A model generated the notes under the pieces. It was given only the letters and a program-made list of their open reading frames with translations, was not told the origin of the DNA and made no database searches. From an uncultured bacterium (GTDB lineage Bacteria; Bacillota_I; Bacilli_A; RF39; UBA660): a stretch of DNA of 35,771 nt. The position numbers were made by a program, and so were the translations under genes. The stretch lies in assembly GCA_900314465.1 (NCBI GenBank), contig OMVK01000049.1, forward strand, positions 1-35,771, in the 5' to 3' direction. How positions within the stretch are numbered: position 1 is the first letter of the stretch; every line of letters begins with the position of its first letter. Shown one piece after another: positions 1-7,923 of this stretch.

Positions 1-1
1 T

Positions 2-1906
2 ATACTAATAAATTACTTATATATATTATCTTTAGAATTTATATTTAAAATATTAGTATTACATACATATGGAATAGAATTATTATATATATCAATAATA
101 GTATTCTTATTAAGTATTATATTAACTTTTATAACTAATATAACAAGTAATAATAAAATAAATAGAAGATTAACTAAAACTATGTGGATTACAATATTTT
201 GTATATTTATAGCAGAAGTAATTTATTATTCTTTTTATAAGACGATATTTGGCTATAAAGCTATACTTTATGGGGGACAAGTAGCTACATTTTATAGTGC
301 TATTATTGAACATGTATTAGTAAATATACCTGCATTAATATTAATGTTTATATGTTTATTTATTGTATTTAAATTAAGTAAAAAAATAGAATTTAATAGA
401 TTTAATATGAAAAATACTTTAGTATTATTTATACCATTATTAATCTTTTTATTATCTAGTTTAGAATATAATAAGAATAGTATTAATTCAGCTTATAATA
501 TTTTTTATAAAGAAAATAATTTAATGGACTTTAGTGATACTTTTGGAGTACTTTCTAGTTTTGATATGGATATTTTAAAAAGTATTACAAATTTTCAAGA
601 AAATGTTAGTTTAAGTGCTGATAATACTAATAATAATGAAGATAAAAAACAAGAATATAATGTTACTAATATTGATTTTGATAATATTATTAATAATACT
701 AATGATGATAAAGTTAAAGAAATGAGTAATTATTTTAAAAATCAAAGTCCTACTAATAAAAATGAATATACAGGTATATTTAAAGGTAAGAATTTAATAT
801 TTATAACTGCTGAAGCTTTTTATCCAATCGCAGTAGATGAAAAACTAACACCAACTTTATATAAATTAGTGCATGATGGTTTGTATTTTACTAATTATTA
901 TCAACCAATATATAATTGTTCAACAAGTGATGGTGAATATACTAATTTATTATCTTTATTACCTGGTACAAGTACTTGTTCCATGGATGATACACATAAT
1001 AATTATTTTCCATATAATATAGGTAATGTATTTAAACAAGATGGTTATAATTCATATGCATTTCATGGATGGAATTATTCTTTTTATCGAAGAGATTTAA
1101 CATATCCTAATTTAGGATTTACATATTATGGTTATGATAGATATAATAAAGGTTATGAACATCCATTAGAGGGAATAACAGATTCATGGCCTACAAGTGA
1201 TGTTGATGTTATAAATAGTTCATATAAAATATATGGTAATGATTCTAAGTATGTAGCATATTATATGAGTATATCAGGACATTTACAGTATAGTTTTACT
1301 GATAATGCTATGTCTTTAAAACATAAAAGCGAAGTAGAAAATCTAAATGCATCAGATACGATAAAAGCTTATATTGCAGCTAATATTGAATTTGATAAAT
1401 CACTTGAATTATTACTTAATGACTTAAAAGAATCAGGTAAACTAGATGATACAGTAATAGTAATAGCACCTGATCACTATCCATATGGCCTAACTAATAG
1501 TGATATAGAGTCATATATAAATATAGATGATGAGAATTTTGATTTATATCATAATAACTTAATAATATATAATAGTAAGTTAGAACATAAAGAAATAACT
1601 AAAAATATTTATAGTTTAGATATATTACCTACATTATTAAATATGTTTGGTATTAATTATGATTCAAGATTATTAATGGGTAGTGATATATTTTCTAATA
1701 GTAGTGATTTAGTAATATTTAATAATAAATCATGGATAACAAATAAAGGCAGATATAATTATTTAACTAAAGAATTTATACCTAATGATGGTATAAGTGT
1801 AGATAATAATTATATTGATTCAATAAATAATATAGTAAATACTAAATTTACATTAAGTAAATTAATAATATATAAAGATTATTATAGAATTATATTTGGA
1901 GGTTAA
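2..1906 (+). CDS. LTA synthase-like sulfatase-fold membrane enzyme, 5' partial
   Basis: Probable lipoteichoic acid synthase or related phosphoglycerol transferase, which adds glycerol-phosphate from phosphatidylglycerol outside the membrane. The frame is open to the window edge: 60 sense codons precede the first ATG (182), and they encode further hydrophobic segments, so the true start lies outside and the ATG at 182 is internal. Counting from that ATG, hydrophobic helices lie at about 3-20, 44-64 and 78-94. A low-complexity Asn/Asp linker follows (about 140-190), then the sulfatase-type domain. The expected catalytic and metal residues are present: Glu211 in the first strand motif, the nucleophile Thr248 in STSDGEY, His367 in SGH, and Asp431-His432 in APDHYP. 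It ends two bases before ftsY. Fold and residues are convincing; the exact substrate is inferred. Confidence 0.85.
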   Translation: MLINYLYILSLEFIFKILVLHTYGIELLYISIIVFLLSIILTFITNITSNNKINRRLTKTMWITIFCIFIAEVIYYSFYKTIFGYKAILYGGQVATFYSAIIEHVLVNIPALILMFICLFIVFKLSKKIEFNRFNMKNTLVLFIPLLIFLLSSLEYNKNSINSAYNIFYKENNLMDFSDTFGVLSSFDMDILKSITNFQENVSLSADNTNNNEDKKQEYNVTNIDFDNIINNTNDDKVKEMSNYFKNQSPTNKNEYTGIFKGKNLIFITAEAFYPIAVDEKLTPTLYKLVHDGLYFTNYYQPIYNCSTSDGEYTNLLSLLPGTSTCSMDDTHNNYFPYNIGNVFKQDGYNSYAFHGWNYSFYRRDLTYPNLGFTYYGYDRYNKGYEHPLEGITDSWPTSDVDVINSSYKIYGNDSKYVAYYMSISGHLQYSFTDNAMSLKHKSEVENLNASDTIKAYIAANIEFDKSLELLLNDLKESGKLDDTVIVIAPDHYPYGLTNSDIESYINIDDENFDLYHNNLIIYNSKLEHKEITKNIYSLDILPTLLNMFGINYDSRLLMGSDIFSNSSDLVIFNNKSWITNKGRYNYLTKEFIPNDGISVDNNYIDSINNIVNTKFTLSKLIIYKDYYRIIFGG

Positions 1907-1907
1907 A

Positions 1908-2960
1908 ATGGGATTGCTTTCAGGAATAAAAAATTTATTTAGTAAAAAGAAAGAAGTAGAAGAACAAGCTGATAAAGAACTTGAAACTAAGAGTGTTGAA
2001 GAAGTAAAAGAAGATAATAGTGTATCTGATGAAGTAAAAACTAATATTACTTATGATAAAGGACTAGAAAAAACAAGAAAAGAATTTGTTTCATCATTAA
2101 CATTACTTGGTAAAAAGTTTGGTAAAGTAAATGATGATTATTTTGATGAACTCGAGGAAATATTAATAAAAGCTGATATAGGTGTTAGAACAGTTGAAGA
2201 GTTTATTGATAAACTAAGAATGAGATGTAAACATGAAAATATTACAGATACTAAATATTTAAATGAAGTAATAGTAGATGAATTATTTAATATATATGTT
2301 AATGGTGAAAGTATTACTGATAAGATTAATATAAATGAAGATGGTATTACAGTTATCTTAGTTGTTGGTGTTAATGGTGTAGGTAAGACTACTACTATTG
2401 GTAAACTTGCTAATAAATATCACAAAATGGGTAAGAAAGTTATGCTAATTGGCGCTGATACTTTTAGAGCAGGTGCTGTTGAACAATTATCTATCTGGGC
2501 TAAAAAGACTGATTCACTATTTTATGGAAAAGATAATACAGATCCATCCGGTGTTATTTATGATGGACTAGAAATGGCTAAAAAAGAACATGCCGATATT
2601 GTATTCATTGATACTGCAGGAAGACTTCAAAATAAAGATAATCTCATGAAGGAACTTGAAAAGATGAATAAAGTAATTGGTAGAATTATACCAGGAGCAC
2701 CACAAGAAACATTATTAATTATTGATGCAACAACTGGACAAAATGGTATAAGCCAAGCTAAGAGTTTTAAGAGTATTACCAATATAACTGGTATAGTTTT
2801 AACTAAACTTGATGGTACTGCTAAAGGTGGAATAGTACTTGCTATAAAAGATGAAGTAGGTATACCTGTTAAATTCATAGGTTTAGGTGAGGGAATAAAC
2901 GATTTAGAAACATTTGATATCGAAGAGTATATCTATGGTTTATTTAAGGATATGATGTAA
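1908..2960 (+). CDS. ftsY: Signal recognition particle receptor FtsY
   Basis: SRP-family GTPase that docks ribosome-SRP complexes at the membrane and hands them to SecYEG. I chose the ATG at 1908 because a strong GGAGG lies just upstream; an in-frame TTG at 1896 has no such site. Residues 1-45 are a short charged A domain, followed by the helical N domain. The GTPase domain has the P-loop GVNGVGKTT (154-162), DTFRAGA (184), DTAGR (235), TKLDGTAKGG near 300, and the FtsY-type ending GLGEGINDLETFD. Length 350 residues is normal for a Gram-positive FtsY. The P-loop reads VNGVGKTT, as in FtsY, rather than the Ffh form. Its stop overlaps the ylxM start by one base. Confidence 0.97.
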   Translation: MGLLSGIKNLFSKKKEVEEQADKELETKSVEEVKEDNSVSDEVKTNITYDKGLEKTRKEFVSSLTLLGKKFGKVNDDYFDELEEILIKADIGVRTVEEFIDKLRMRCKHENITDTKYLNEVIVDELFNIYVNGESITDKININEDGITVILVVGVNGVGKTTTIGKLANKYHKMGKKVMLIGADTFRAGAVEQLSIWAKKTDSLFYGKDNTDPSGVIYDGLEMAKKEHADIVFIDTAGRLQNKDNLMKELEKMNKVIGRIIPGAPQETLLIIDATTGQNGISQAKSFKSITNITGIVLTKLDGTAKGGIVLAIKDEVGIPVKFIGLGEGINDLETFDIEEYIYGLFKDMM

Positions 2961-3241
2961 TGGAAGATTTATTATATATAAGTTCTTTATATGATTATTA
3001 TTCATGTTTATTAACTGAAAAAGAACGTATTTATTTTGAAGATTATTATTTTAATAACTTAACTATGGATGAAATAGCACAAAATTATAATGTAACTAAA
3101 AATGCAATATCAAAGACATTAATAGATGTAAAAGATAAAATACAAGAATATGAATCTAAATTACATTTAGAAAGCAATAGATTAAAGATTAAAGAATTAC
3201 TTGATGAAGATGAATATAAAAAAATTGAAAATTATATTTAG
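2960..3241 (+). CDS. ylxM: YlxM-family helix-turn-helix protein (SRP-associated)
   Basis: A 93-residue all-helical protein of the YlxM/UPF0122 family. The centre resembles sigma-70 region 4: a helix-turn-helix at about residues 33-60 (MDEIAQNYNVTKNAISKTL). In other Firmicutes ylxM usually lies beside ffh and the product is thought to modulate SRP; here it is translationally coupled to ftsY (TAATG overlap) and ffh is not in the window. Family assignment rests on length, helix-turn-helix, and SRP gene linkage. A small sigma-like regulator is the alternative. Confidence 0.85.
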   Translation: MEDLLYISSLYDYYSCLLTEKERIYFEDYYFNNLTMDEIAQNYNVTKNAISKTLIDVKDKIQEYESKLHLESNRLKIKELLDEDEYKKIENYI

Positions 3242-3255
3242 AATAAAAATGTTTA

Positions 3256-3264
3256 TGTTATAAT
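3256..3264 (+). promoter_or_regulatory. Extended -10 promoter for the 3290 gene
   Basis: TGTTATAAT, an extended -10 element, lies 25 bases before the start codon at 3290, just after the ylxM stop. No good -35 is visible, as expected for extended -10 promoters. Confidence 0.6.
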
Positions 3265-3289
3265 ATGAGTAATTATAGGTGTGATGATT

Positions 3290-4600
3290 ATGAGAAAAAA
3301 AATTGTGCTATTACTGATAGTATTTGTATGTAGTTTTTATTCAATAAATGTAAAAGCAGATGTCAATGGTAAATGTCCAACAGATTTTGATACTGTAGTA
3401 TGTAAATATAAATGGAAGAAAAGTGACAAAGATATTTATTATTACGAAATTCAAAGAGATTCAAAAACAAAAGAATGGAGACTAACTGGACTTGAAAGAT
3501 GGAATACTCCTACAAATATATGTGGATCCTCTGATTTGGCAAATTTTGTTTCATTTGATGCTGCTCATTTACAACTTGCACAAGAAACAGGAATTGGTTT
3601 ACTAAATAAAGGCCAATGCCCAGAGTTTACCATTGAAAATAAAGGATTTAATACATATTATATTGGTTCATTTAAATTTTTTACAAATGGTATAAGTAGT
3701 GACAATTTAAAAACATGGCACATAGCAGAACTTGTTGATTCAATTTCACAAGATGATTGGGAACAAAAGTTTGGAAAAGTCCAAGAATTATCGGAAGCAG
3801 ATAATGCTACTGATGGAAAAGGCACATGTGATGTACAAATTAAATATAAATACTATGGCGACGATGGTGACAACACAGCATACTTTGAATCTAATAAAGC
3901 GATATTAGATTATAGTAGTACACCACCAACTATTCAAGAAAGTTCATCTACAGGTGGTGCATCAATCACAACTCATAACGTTGATTCTAGTTTTGCAACT
4001 TCGTCGGCATTGACTTTCGTCAATGAAGCTAATTCATCTAGTTGTCCCACTAATTTAGTATTAATGTGTAATGAGACTGGAAAAGATACAAATAAATTTA
4101 CTTGTAATAGTCTTGAAACACTTAGTGAAGTTAAAGCATCATCAGATGTTCAAGAAGAAATGGATTTAACACCAGTATATGATAACGATACCACAGATAG
4201 TAATATTAATTATGAATATGTTGGCAAAGATTTCTGTATTCAACCTGAAGTACAATCAATAATAAAAGTAGCTAGTGTATTATTATTAATTGTAAGATTA
4301 TTTGTACCTATAATAATAATAGTTATTGGAACATTTGACTTAGTAAAAATAGTAACATCTGGTGATGAAAAAGAAATTAACAAAGCAATTAGGCAATTAG
4401 GTGCAAGAATATTAATTGGTCTTTTAGTATTTTTAGCTCCACCAATGATAGATTTCTTTTTATCTCCATTTTTAAAAGCAACTAGTAATGGAAAAACAAG
4501 CGAAGCATACAGTGATGCACGAGTATGTGAAAAATGTTTACTTACACCTAAAGACTGTGATTCAGCAGTTAATAACTATAAATCAGCTAAAAGTTCATAA
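3290..4600 (+). CDS. Secreted Cys-rich protein with C-terminal VirB2/TrbC-like two-helix module
   Basis: Function unknown. The start at 3290 is chosen because AGGTG lies just upstream and because it places a clean Sec signal peptide (basic MRKK, hydrophobic core, cut near VKA-D at residue 23). Residues about 24-320 form a presumed extracellular domain with about ten Cys, often in pairs (CPTDFDTVVC, CPTNLVLMC), suggesting disulfides. A hydrophobic helix (about 326-350), a charged loop containing TSGDEKEINKAIRQ and a second helix (about 374-392) recall VirB2/TrbC-type pilin subunits. The tail holds CEKC and another Cys. Roughly 436 residues is far longer than a pilin, so this looks like a fusion of an ectodomain to that module. 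It is monocistronic, with its own promoter and terminator. Signal peptide and helices are seen; VirB2 kinship is inference. Confidence 0.7.
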   Translation: MRKKIVLLLIVFVCSFYSINVKADVNGKCPTDFDTVVCKYKWKKSDKDIYYYEIQRDSKTKEWRLTGLERWNTPTNICGSSDLANFVSFDAAHLQLAQETGIGLLNKGQCPEFTIENKGFNTYYIGSFKFFTNGISSDNLKTWHIAELVDSISQDDWEQKFGKVQELSEADNATDGKGTCDVQIKYKYYGDDGDNTAYFESNKAILDYSSTPPTIQESSSTGGASITTHNVDSSFATSSALTFVNEANSSSCPTNLVLMCNETGKDTNKFTCNSLETLSEVKASSDVQEEMDLTPVYDNDTTDSNINYEYVGKDFCIQPEVQSIIKVASVLLLIVRLFVPIIIIVIGTFDLVKIVTSGDEKEINKAIRQLGARILIGLLVFLAPPMIDFFLSPFLKATSNGKTSEAYSDARVCEKCLLTPKDCDSAVNNYKSAKSS

Positions 4601-4630
4601 AAACATAGATAAAAACATCTATGTTTTATT
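4600..4630. terminator. Bidirectional intrinsic terminator
   Basis: Perfect 11-bp stem, AAAACATAGAT (4600-4610) with ATCTATGTTTT (4617-4627), 6-base loop, T-rich run after it and A-rich run before it. It sits between convergent genes and can serve both. Confidence 0.85.
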
Positions 4631-4636
4631 TTATAA

Positions 4637-4918
4637 TTAATTATTATTAAAGTTATAATCTATTTGATATCTAAATTCTAAAAAAGATAGTAATTTCTTA
4701 TAAGCAACATTACTTAATATAATTGCATTAATAAAACCAGTACTAATAGATACTATTGCAATCATACTTCTTATAATATTATCTATATTAATATTATTAT
4801 TACTTATTATTAATATAATAATTGAATAAGGTATTATACCTACTATAAAACCTATAAAGAAATATTTAATTTTATATCTTTTAATATTTTTTATCTCTTT
4901 ATCATAATTACTATCCAT
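4637..4918 (-). CDS. Small two-helix membrane protein, unknown
   Basis: Not recognised. The ATG at 4918 is preferred over one 27 bases upstream because AGAGGG precedes it at proper spacing. The 93-residue product has a Lys-rich N-terminus (residues 6-18) and two hydrophobic helices, about 19-39 and 53-76, separated by an Asn-rich loop, with a short soluble tail. Nothing resembles a toxin or a known holin. It is transcribed away from the 5035 gene and toward the 3290 gene, sharing the terminator at 4600-4630. The good ribosome site and a TATAAT upstream support it as a real gene. Confidence 0.7.
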   Translation of the reverse strand: MDSNYDKEIKNIKRYKIKYFFIGFIVGIIPYSIIILIISNNNINIDNIIRSMIAIVSISTGFINAIILSNVAYKKLLSFLEFRYQIDYNFNNN

Positions 4919-4944
4919 ATTAAAACCCTCTAGTCTATATATCA

Positions 4945-4950
4945 ATTATA
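4945..4950 (-). promoter_or_regulatory. -10 element for the 4637-4918 gene
   Basis: TATAAT on the minus strand, 26 bases before the chosen start. No clear -35. Confidence 0.45.
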
Positions 4951-4979
4951 ATATAAATTTAAAATAAATAGTATTTTTT

Positions 4980-5008
4980 TTGACTGATAACTATTAAAAT
5001 GATAATAT
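4980..5008 (+). promoter_or_regulatory. Promoter for the 5035 gene
   Basis: TTGACT (4980-4985) and TAATAT (5003-5008) with 17-base spacing; TGA immediately before the -10 gives an extended element. It faces the gene starting at 5035. Confidence 0.6.
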
Positions 5009-5034
5009 ATTCATTAATAAAAGAGGGGTTATTA

Positions 5035-5916
5035 ATGAAAGATGATAGAGAGAAAAATTATCTAGTAAATGACTTATTAGATTTAAAATTCTTGTATGAA
5101 AAGTTTATCAAAGACTATAAAGAATATTTAGATGACATTAATGCTAATGATCCATTTAAAATATTTTGTATATTTGATTATATGCTAGATAATGGTTATC
5201 TTTCTTATAATCATGAATATAATTATGCTTTTGATAAGAGTAATATCAAAGACTTTTTTAGATATTTATCTGATGGTACATGTGTATTAACAGGAAGTGG
5301 TGTATGTCGTAATGCTTCAACTTTACTCGATGATATATATAGAGTTACTAATTATAAACATTCACTTGTATATGTTTATTCTCATAATAATATATATGCA
5401 ATCGAAGATAATAATACAAATCAATCACTAAAAGAACAATATAAGATGATTAATAAAATATATAATCCTGATAAAAGAAAAAAATTAAAAGATAAAATAG
5501 AAACAGGTAACTATGAATTATTTGAAGATATTGATAATAAAAACAAATTAATAACTAAAGCTATTGGTAATCATATGATTAATTACGCTCTCTTTGATGA
5601 TATTAATTTATTTGCTGATCCAACTAATCATGAAATATATAAGGTAGTAAAATATTCTAAATCTAAAATATATTCAGAACATATAGATTGTGATATTAAA
5701 AGAATGTCTAATAAAAAAATCAAAGATTATTATAGTGGTAGTAATTATGGATTAAATAAGCTTATTAAAATATATGAATCTTCTAAAATAGAATTTGATA
5801 AATATGATAAAGACTTTGAAGAATTTTATCAAAGAGAGAAAAAATTATTAAGTGAATATTATAAGTTATATGAATCTATCGATTATCAAAAAGTTAGAAA
5901 ATATAAACTTGTATAA
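5035..5916 (+). CDS. Transglutaminase-like (papain-fold) protein
   Basis: The start at 5035 follows AGAGGGG; an ATG 36 bases upstream lacks a ribosome site. The 293-residue product has no signal peptide or membrane helix, so it is probably cytoplasmic. A Cys-His-Asp order typical of transglutaminase-like cysteine enzymes is visible: Cys91 in GSGVCRNAS at the start of a helix, His180 in GNHMINY on a strand, and Asp195 in FADPTNHEIY. The GVCR, NHxxN and DPTN contexts match that superfamily. Between Cys and His lies a charged helical insert of about 60 residues; the C-terminal 80 residues look coiled. The reaction (protease, cross-linking or peptide-handling) cannot be read from sequence. It is monocistronic. 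Confidence 0.65.
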   Translation: MKDDREKNYLVNDLLDLKFLYEKFIKDYKEYLDDINANDPFKIFCIFDYMLDNGYLSYNHEYNYAFDKSNIKDFFRYLSDGTCVLTGSGVCRNASTLLDDIYRVTNYKHSLVYVYSHNNIYAIEDNNTNQSLKEQYKMINKIYNPDKRKKLKDKIETGNYELFEDIDNKNKLITKAIGNHMINYALFDDINLFADPTNHEIYKVVKYSKSKIYSEHIDCDIKRMSNKKIKDYYSGSNYGLNKLIKIYESSKIEFDKYDKDFEEFYQREKKLLSEYYKLYESIDYQKVRKYKLV

Positions 5917-5936
5917 TTTATTATTTTATATATAAT
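5909..5936 (+). promoter_or_regulatory. Possible promoter for a small RNA
   Basis: TTGTAT (5909-5914) and TATAAT (5931-5936) with 16-base spacing. The -35 overlaps the stop of the preceding gene. It points at a short region that contains two hairpins and no reading frame. Confidence 0.35.
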
Positions 5937-5942
5937 AGATAT

Positions 5943-5999
5943 CTAAGAGTTAATTTATTACTCTGATTAGTGCTCCTGATAGGGTTCGGGAGCTTTTTA
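5943..5999 (+). ncRNA. Candidate small RNA (speculative)
   Basis: Between a putative promoter and a strong terminator is about 57 nt holding a small hairpin (AGAGT at about 5945-5949 with ACTCT at about 5960-5964) and then the terminator stem. No Rfam family is recognised. It could equally be only the 3' end of the upstream mRNA. Confidence 0.3.
5972..5999 (+). terminator. Intrinsic terminator
   Basis: 7-bp G+C-rich stem GCTCCTG (5972-5978) with CGGGAGC (5987-5993), containing one G-T pair, 8-base loop, then TTTTT. The G+C content stands out in this A+T-rich sequence. Confidence 0.85.
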
Positions 6000-6000
6000 C

Positions 6001-6028
6001 TTGAAAAAATAATTAAATGTGTTATATT
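6001..6028 (+). promoter_or_regulatory. metG promoter
   Basis: TTGAAA (6001-6006), 16-base spacer, TATATT (6023-6028); transcription would begin near 6035, just before the T-box. Confidence 0.6.
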
Positions 6029-6034
6029 AATTTT

Positions 6035-6231
6035 GTTAACGATGAAAGAAAGAAAGATAATTAGTAATATAAAGAGAGTCTTATATTGGTGTAATTAAGA
6101 TATATGAAGATTATCCCGAATGGTTCTGGAGTTAAAACGTTTTTACGCGTTAAGTATTTAAGTGCATGATAACTCATGAATAAAGGTGGTAACACGGAAA
6201 TTTTTTCGCCCTTTAGTTTATGAGTTTTTTT
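6035..6231 (+). promoter_or_regulatory. T-box leader (Met) controlling metG
   Basis: Senses uncharged tRNA-Met and allows metG transcription when methionine is short. Stem I closes GATAAT (6056-6061) with ATTATC (6110-6115). It contains the AGTA motif (6063-6066), AGAGAG and GGTG apical elements (about 6072-6092), and an ATG specifier at 6104-6106 followed by a purine. The T-box itself, AAAGGTGGTAACACGG (6182-6197), has TGGT to pair with the tRNA acceptor end, fitting discriminator A of tRNA-Met. The terminator alternative pairs AACTCATGAATAAAGG (6171-6186) with CCTTTAGTTTATGAGTT (about 6209-6226), followed by T residues. The stretch from 5917 to 6248 has no gene; it is the possible small RNA, a terminator and this leader. 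Confidence 0.93.
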
Positions 6232-6248
6232 ATTTAATGGAGGATATT

Positions 6249-7784
6249 ATGGAAAAGAAAAAATATTATATTTCAACAGCAATTGCTTATGCTAGTGGAA
6301 AACCACATATTGGTAATACTTATGAGATAATACTTGCTGATGCAATAGCTCGTTTTAAAAGACTTGAAGGTTATGATGTTTATTTTCAAACTGGTACAGA
6401 TGAACATGGAGAAAAGATTGAAAACAAAGCACATGATGCTGGTATTAGTCCACAAGAATATGTTGACAAAACATCAGGTGTTATCAAAGATATTTGGGAT
6501 TGTGTAAATACAAGTTATGATGCCTTTGTAAGAACAACTAATCCAGAACATATGAAAGTAGTCCAAGATATTTTTAAAAAATATTATGATCAAGGAGATA
6601 TTTATTTAGGTAAATATGAAGGATGGTATTGTGTTGCTTGTGAGTCATTTTGGACTGAATCACAACTTGTTAATGGTAAATGTCCTGACTGTGGAAGAGA
6701 TGTTGAAAAGAAGAGTGAAGATGCTTACTTCTTTAAAATGAGTAAATATTCTAAATGGCTTGAAGATTATATAAATACTCATCCTGATTTTATTCAACCA
6801 GAAGCGAGAAAAAATGAAATAATGAATAACTTCATTAAACCTGGACTACAAGATCTATGTGTATCTCGTACTTCATTTACTTGGGGTATTCCAGTTTCTT
6901 TTGATCCAAAGCATGTTATTTATGTATGGATAGATGCACTTTCAAACTATATAACATTCCCAGGATATCAAGTAAACTCTGAATCAAGTGATAAATTCAA
7001 AAAATATTGGCCAGCTGACTTACATTTAATAGGTAAAGATATCTTAAGATTTCATACTATTTATTGGCCAATTATGTTACATTGCCTAGATTTACCATTA
7101 CCAAAACAAATATTTGGACACCCTTGGTTATTATTTGATAATGATAAAATGAGTAAATCAAAAGGTAATGTTGCTTATGCTGATGATTTAGTAAAAGAAT
7201 ATGGTGTTGATGCTGTTCGTTATTATGCACTACATGAAATGCCTTTTGCATCAGATGGTAACTTCTCAATCGATTTAGTAGAAAGTGTAATAAATTCTGA
7301 TTTAGCAAATAAACTAGGTAATCTAGTTAATCGTACTTTAGGTATGATTAATAAATATAATGATGGTATAGTTATCAAAGGTAGTGAGTCTACAGAGTAT
7401 GATGATGACTTCATTAAGACAGTAATGGATGCTAATAAATCAATCAAGGATGATATGGATAAATTACGTATCGCTGATGCTTTAGATGACTTATTTAACA
7501 TATTTACTAGAGCTAATAAATATATTGATGAAACAACTCCATGGGTACTTGCTAAAAATCCAGAAGATAAAGAAAAACTAAATACCGTATTATATAACTT
7601 AATCGAAGCTATCAGACATGGTGCCATATATTTACAAGCTTACTTACCAGATACAGCAGAAAGTATATTCAAGCAAATAAATTCAGATGATAAATCATAT
7701 GAATCTTTAAATACATTTGGTATATATAAAACAAATACTAAAATAGGAACACCTGAAGTATTATTTAAAAGAATAGAAAAATAA
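6249..7784 (+). CDS. metG: Methionyl-tRNA synthetase
   Basis: Class Ia synthetase charging tRNA-Met and tRNA-fMet. The ATG at 6249 follows GGAGG and opens with the usual N-terminus (KKYYISTAIAYASGKPHIGN); in-frame codons upstream fall inside the T-box terminator and are not used. Signatures: HIGN at residues 20-23, a zinc knuckle with Cys128, Cys131, Cys145 and Cys148, KMSKS at 300-304, then the helical anticodon-binding domain. The protein is 511 residues and lacks the C-terminal EMAP-II/Trbp111-like tRNA-binding domain of the 660-residue Bacillus enzyme, so it belongs to the short form. Regulated by the T-box upstream and ended by the hairpin at 7791. Confidence 0.98.
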   Translation: MEKKKYYISTAIAYASGKPHIGNTYEIILADAIARFKRLEGYDVYFQTGTDEHGEKIENKAHDAGISPQEYVDKTSGVIKDIWDCVNTSYDAFVRTTNPEHMKVVQDIFKKYYDQGDIYLGKYEGWYCVACESFWTESQLVNGKCPDCGRDVEKKSEDAYFFKMSKYSKWLEDYINTHPDFIQPEARKNEIMNNFIKPGLQDLCVSRTSFTWGIPVSFDPKHVIYVWIDALSNYITFPGYQVNSESSDKFKKYWPADLHLIGKDILRFHTIYWPIMLHCLDLPLPKQIFGHPWLLFDNDKMSKSKGNVAYADDLVKEYGVDAVRYYALHEMPFASDGNFSIDLVESVINSDLANKLGNLVNRTLGMINKYNDGIVIKGSESTEYDDDFIKTVMDANKSIKDDMDKLRIADALDDLFNIFTRANKYIDETTPWVLAKNPEDKEKLNTVLYNLIEAIRHGAIYLQAYLPDTAESIFKQINSDDKSYESLNTFGIYKTNTKIGTPEVLFKRIEK

Positions 7785-7790
7785 TAACGT

Positions 7791-7820
7791 AAAGAATGTA
7801 AAAAAATACATTCTTTTTTA
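7791..7820 (+). terminator. metG intrinsic terminator
   Basis: 10-bp stem AAAGAATGTA (7791-7800) with TACATTCTTT (7807-7816), A6 loop, T run. Confidence 0.85.
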
Positions 7821-7867
7821 GTTAATAAAATACGTATAAAATACGAAATAATAATTAAAACTTACTC

Positions 7868-7896
7868 TTAAATATCTTAATATACTTTGCTATAAT
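7868..7896 (+). promoter_or_regulatory. polC promoter
   Basis: TGCTATAAT (7888-7896), an extended -10, with a weak TTAAAT at 7868-7873 and 17-base spacing. The same 9-mer occurs before ruvA and ppdK. Confidence 0.7.
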
Positions 7897-7923
7897 ATTA
7901 CTAGATTTGAATGGGTGGTTATC

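Noticed and set aside
6186-6248. An upstream start extending MetRS by 21 residues
   Set aside because: It falls inside the T-box terminator and lacks a ribosome site; the ATG at 6249 has GGAGG and the family N-terminus.
7223-7627. A 134-codon minus-strand reading frame inside metG
   Set aside because: Antisense to conserved MetRS sequence, Ser/Leu-rich shadow translation, no ribosome site.
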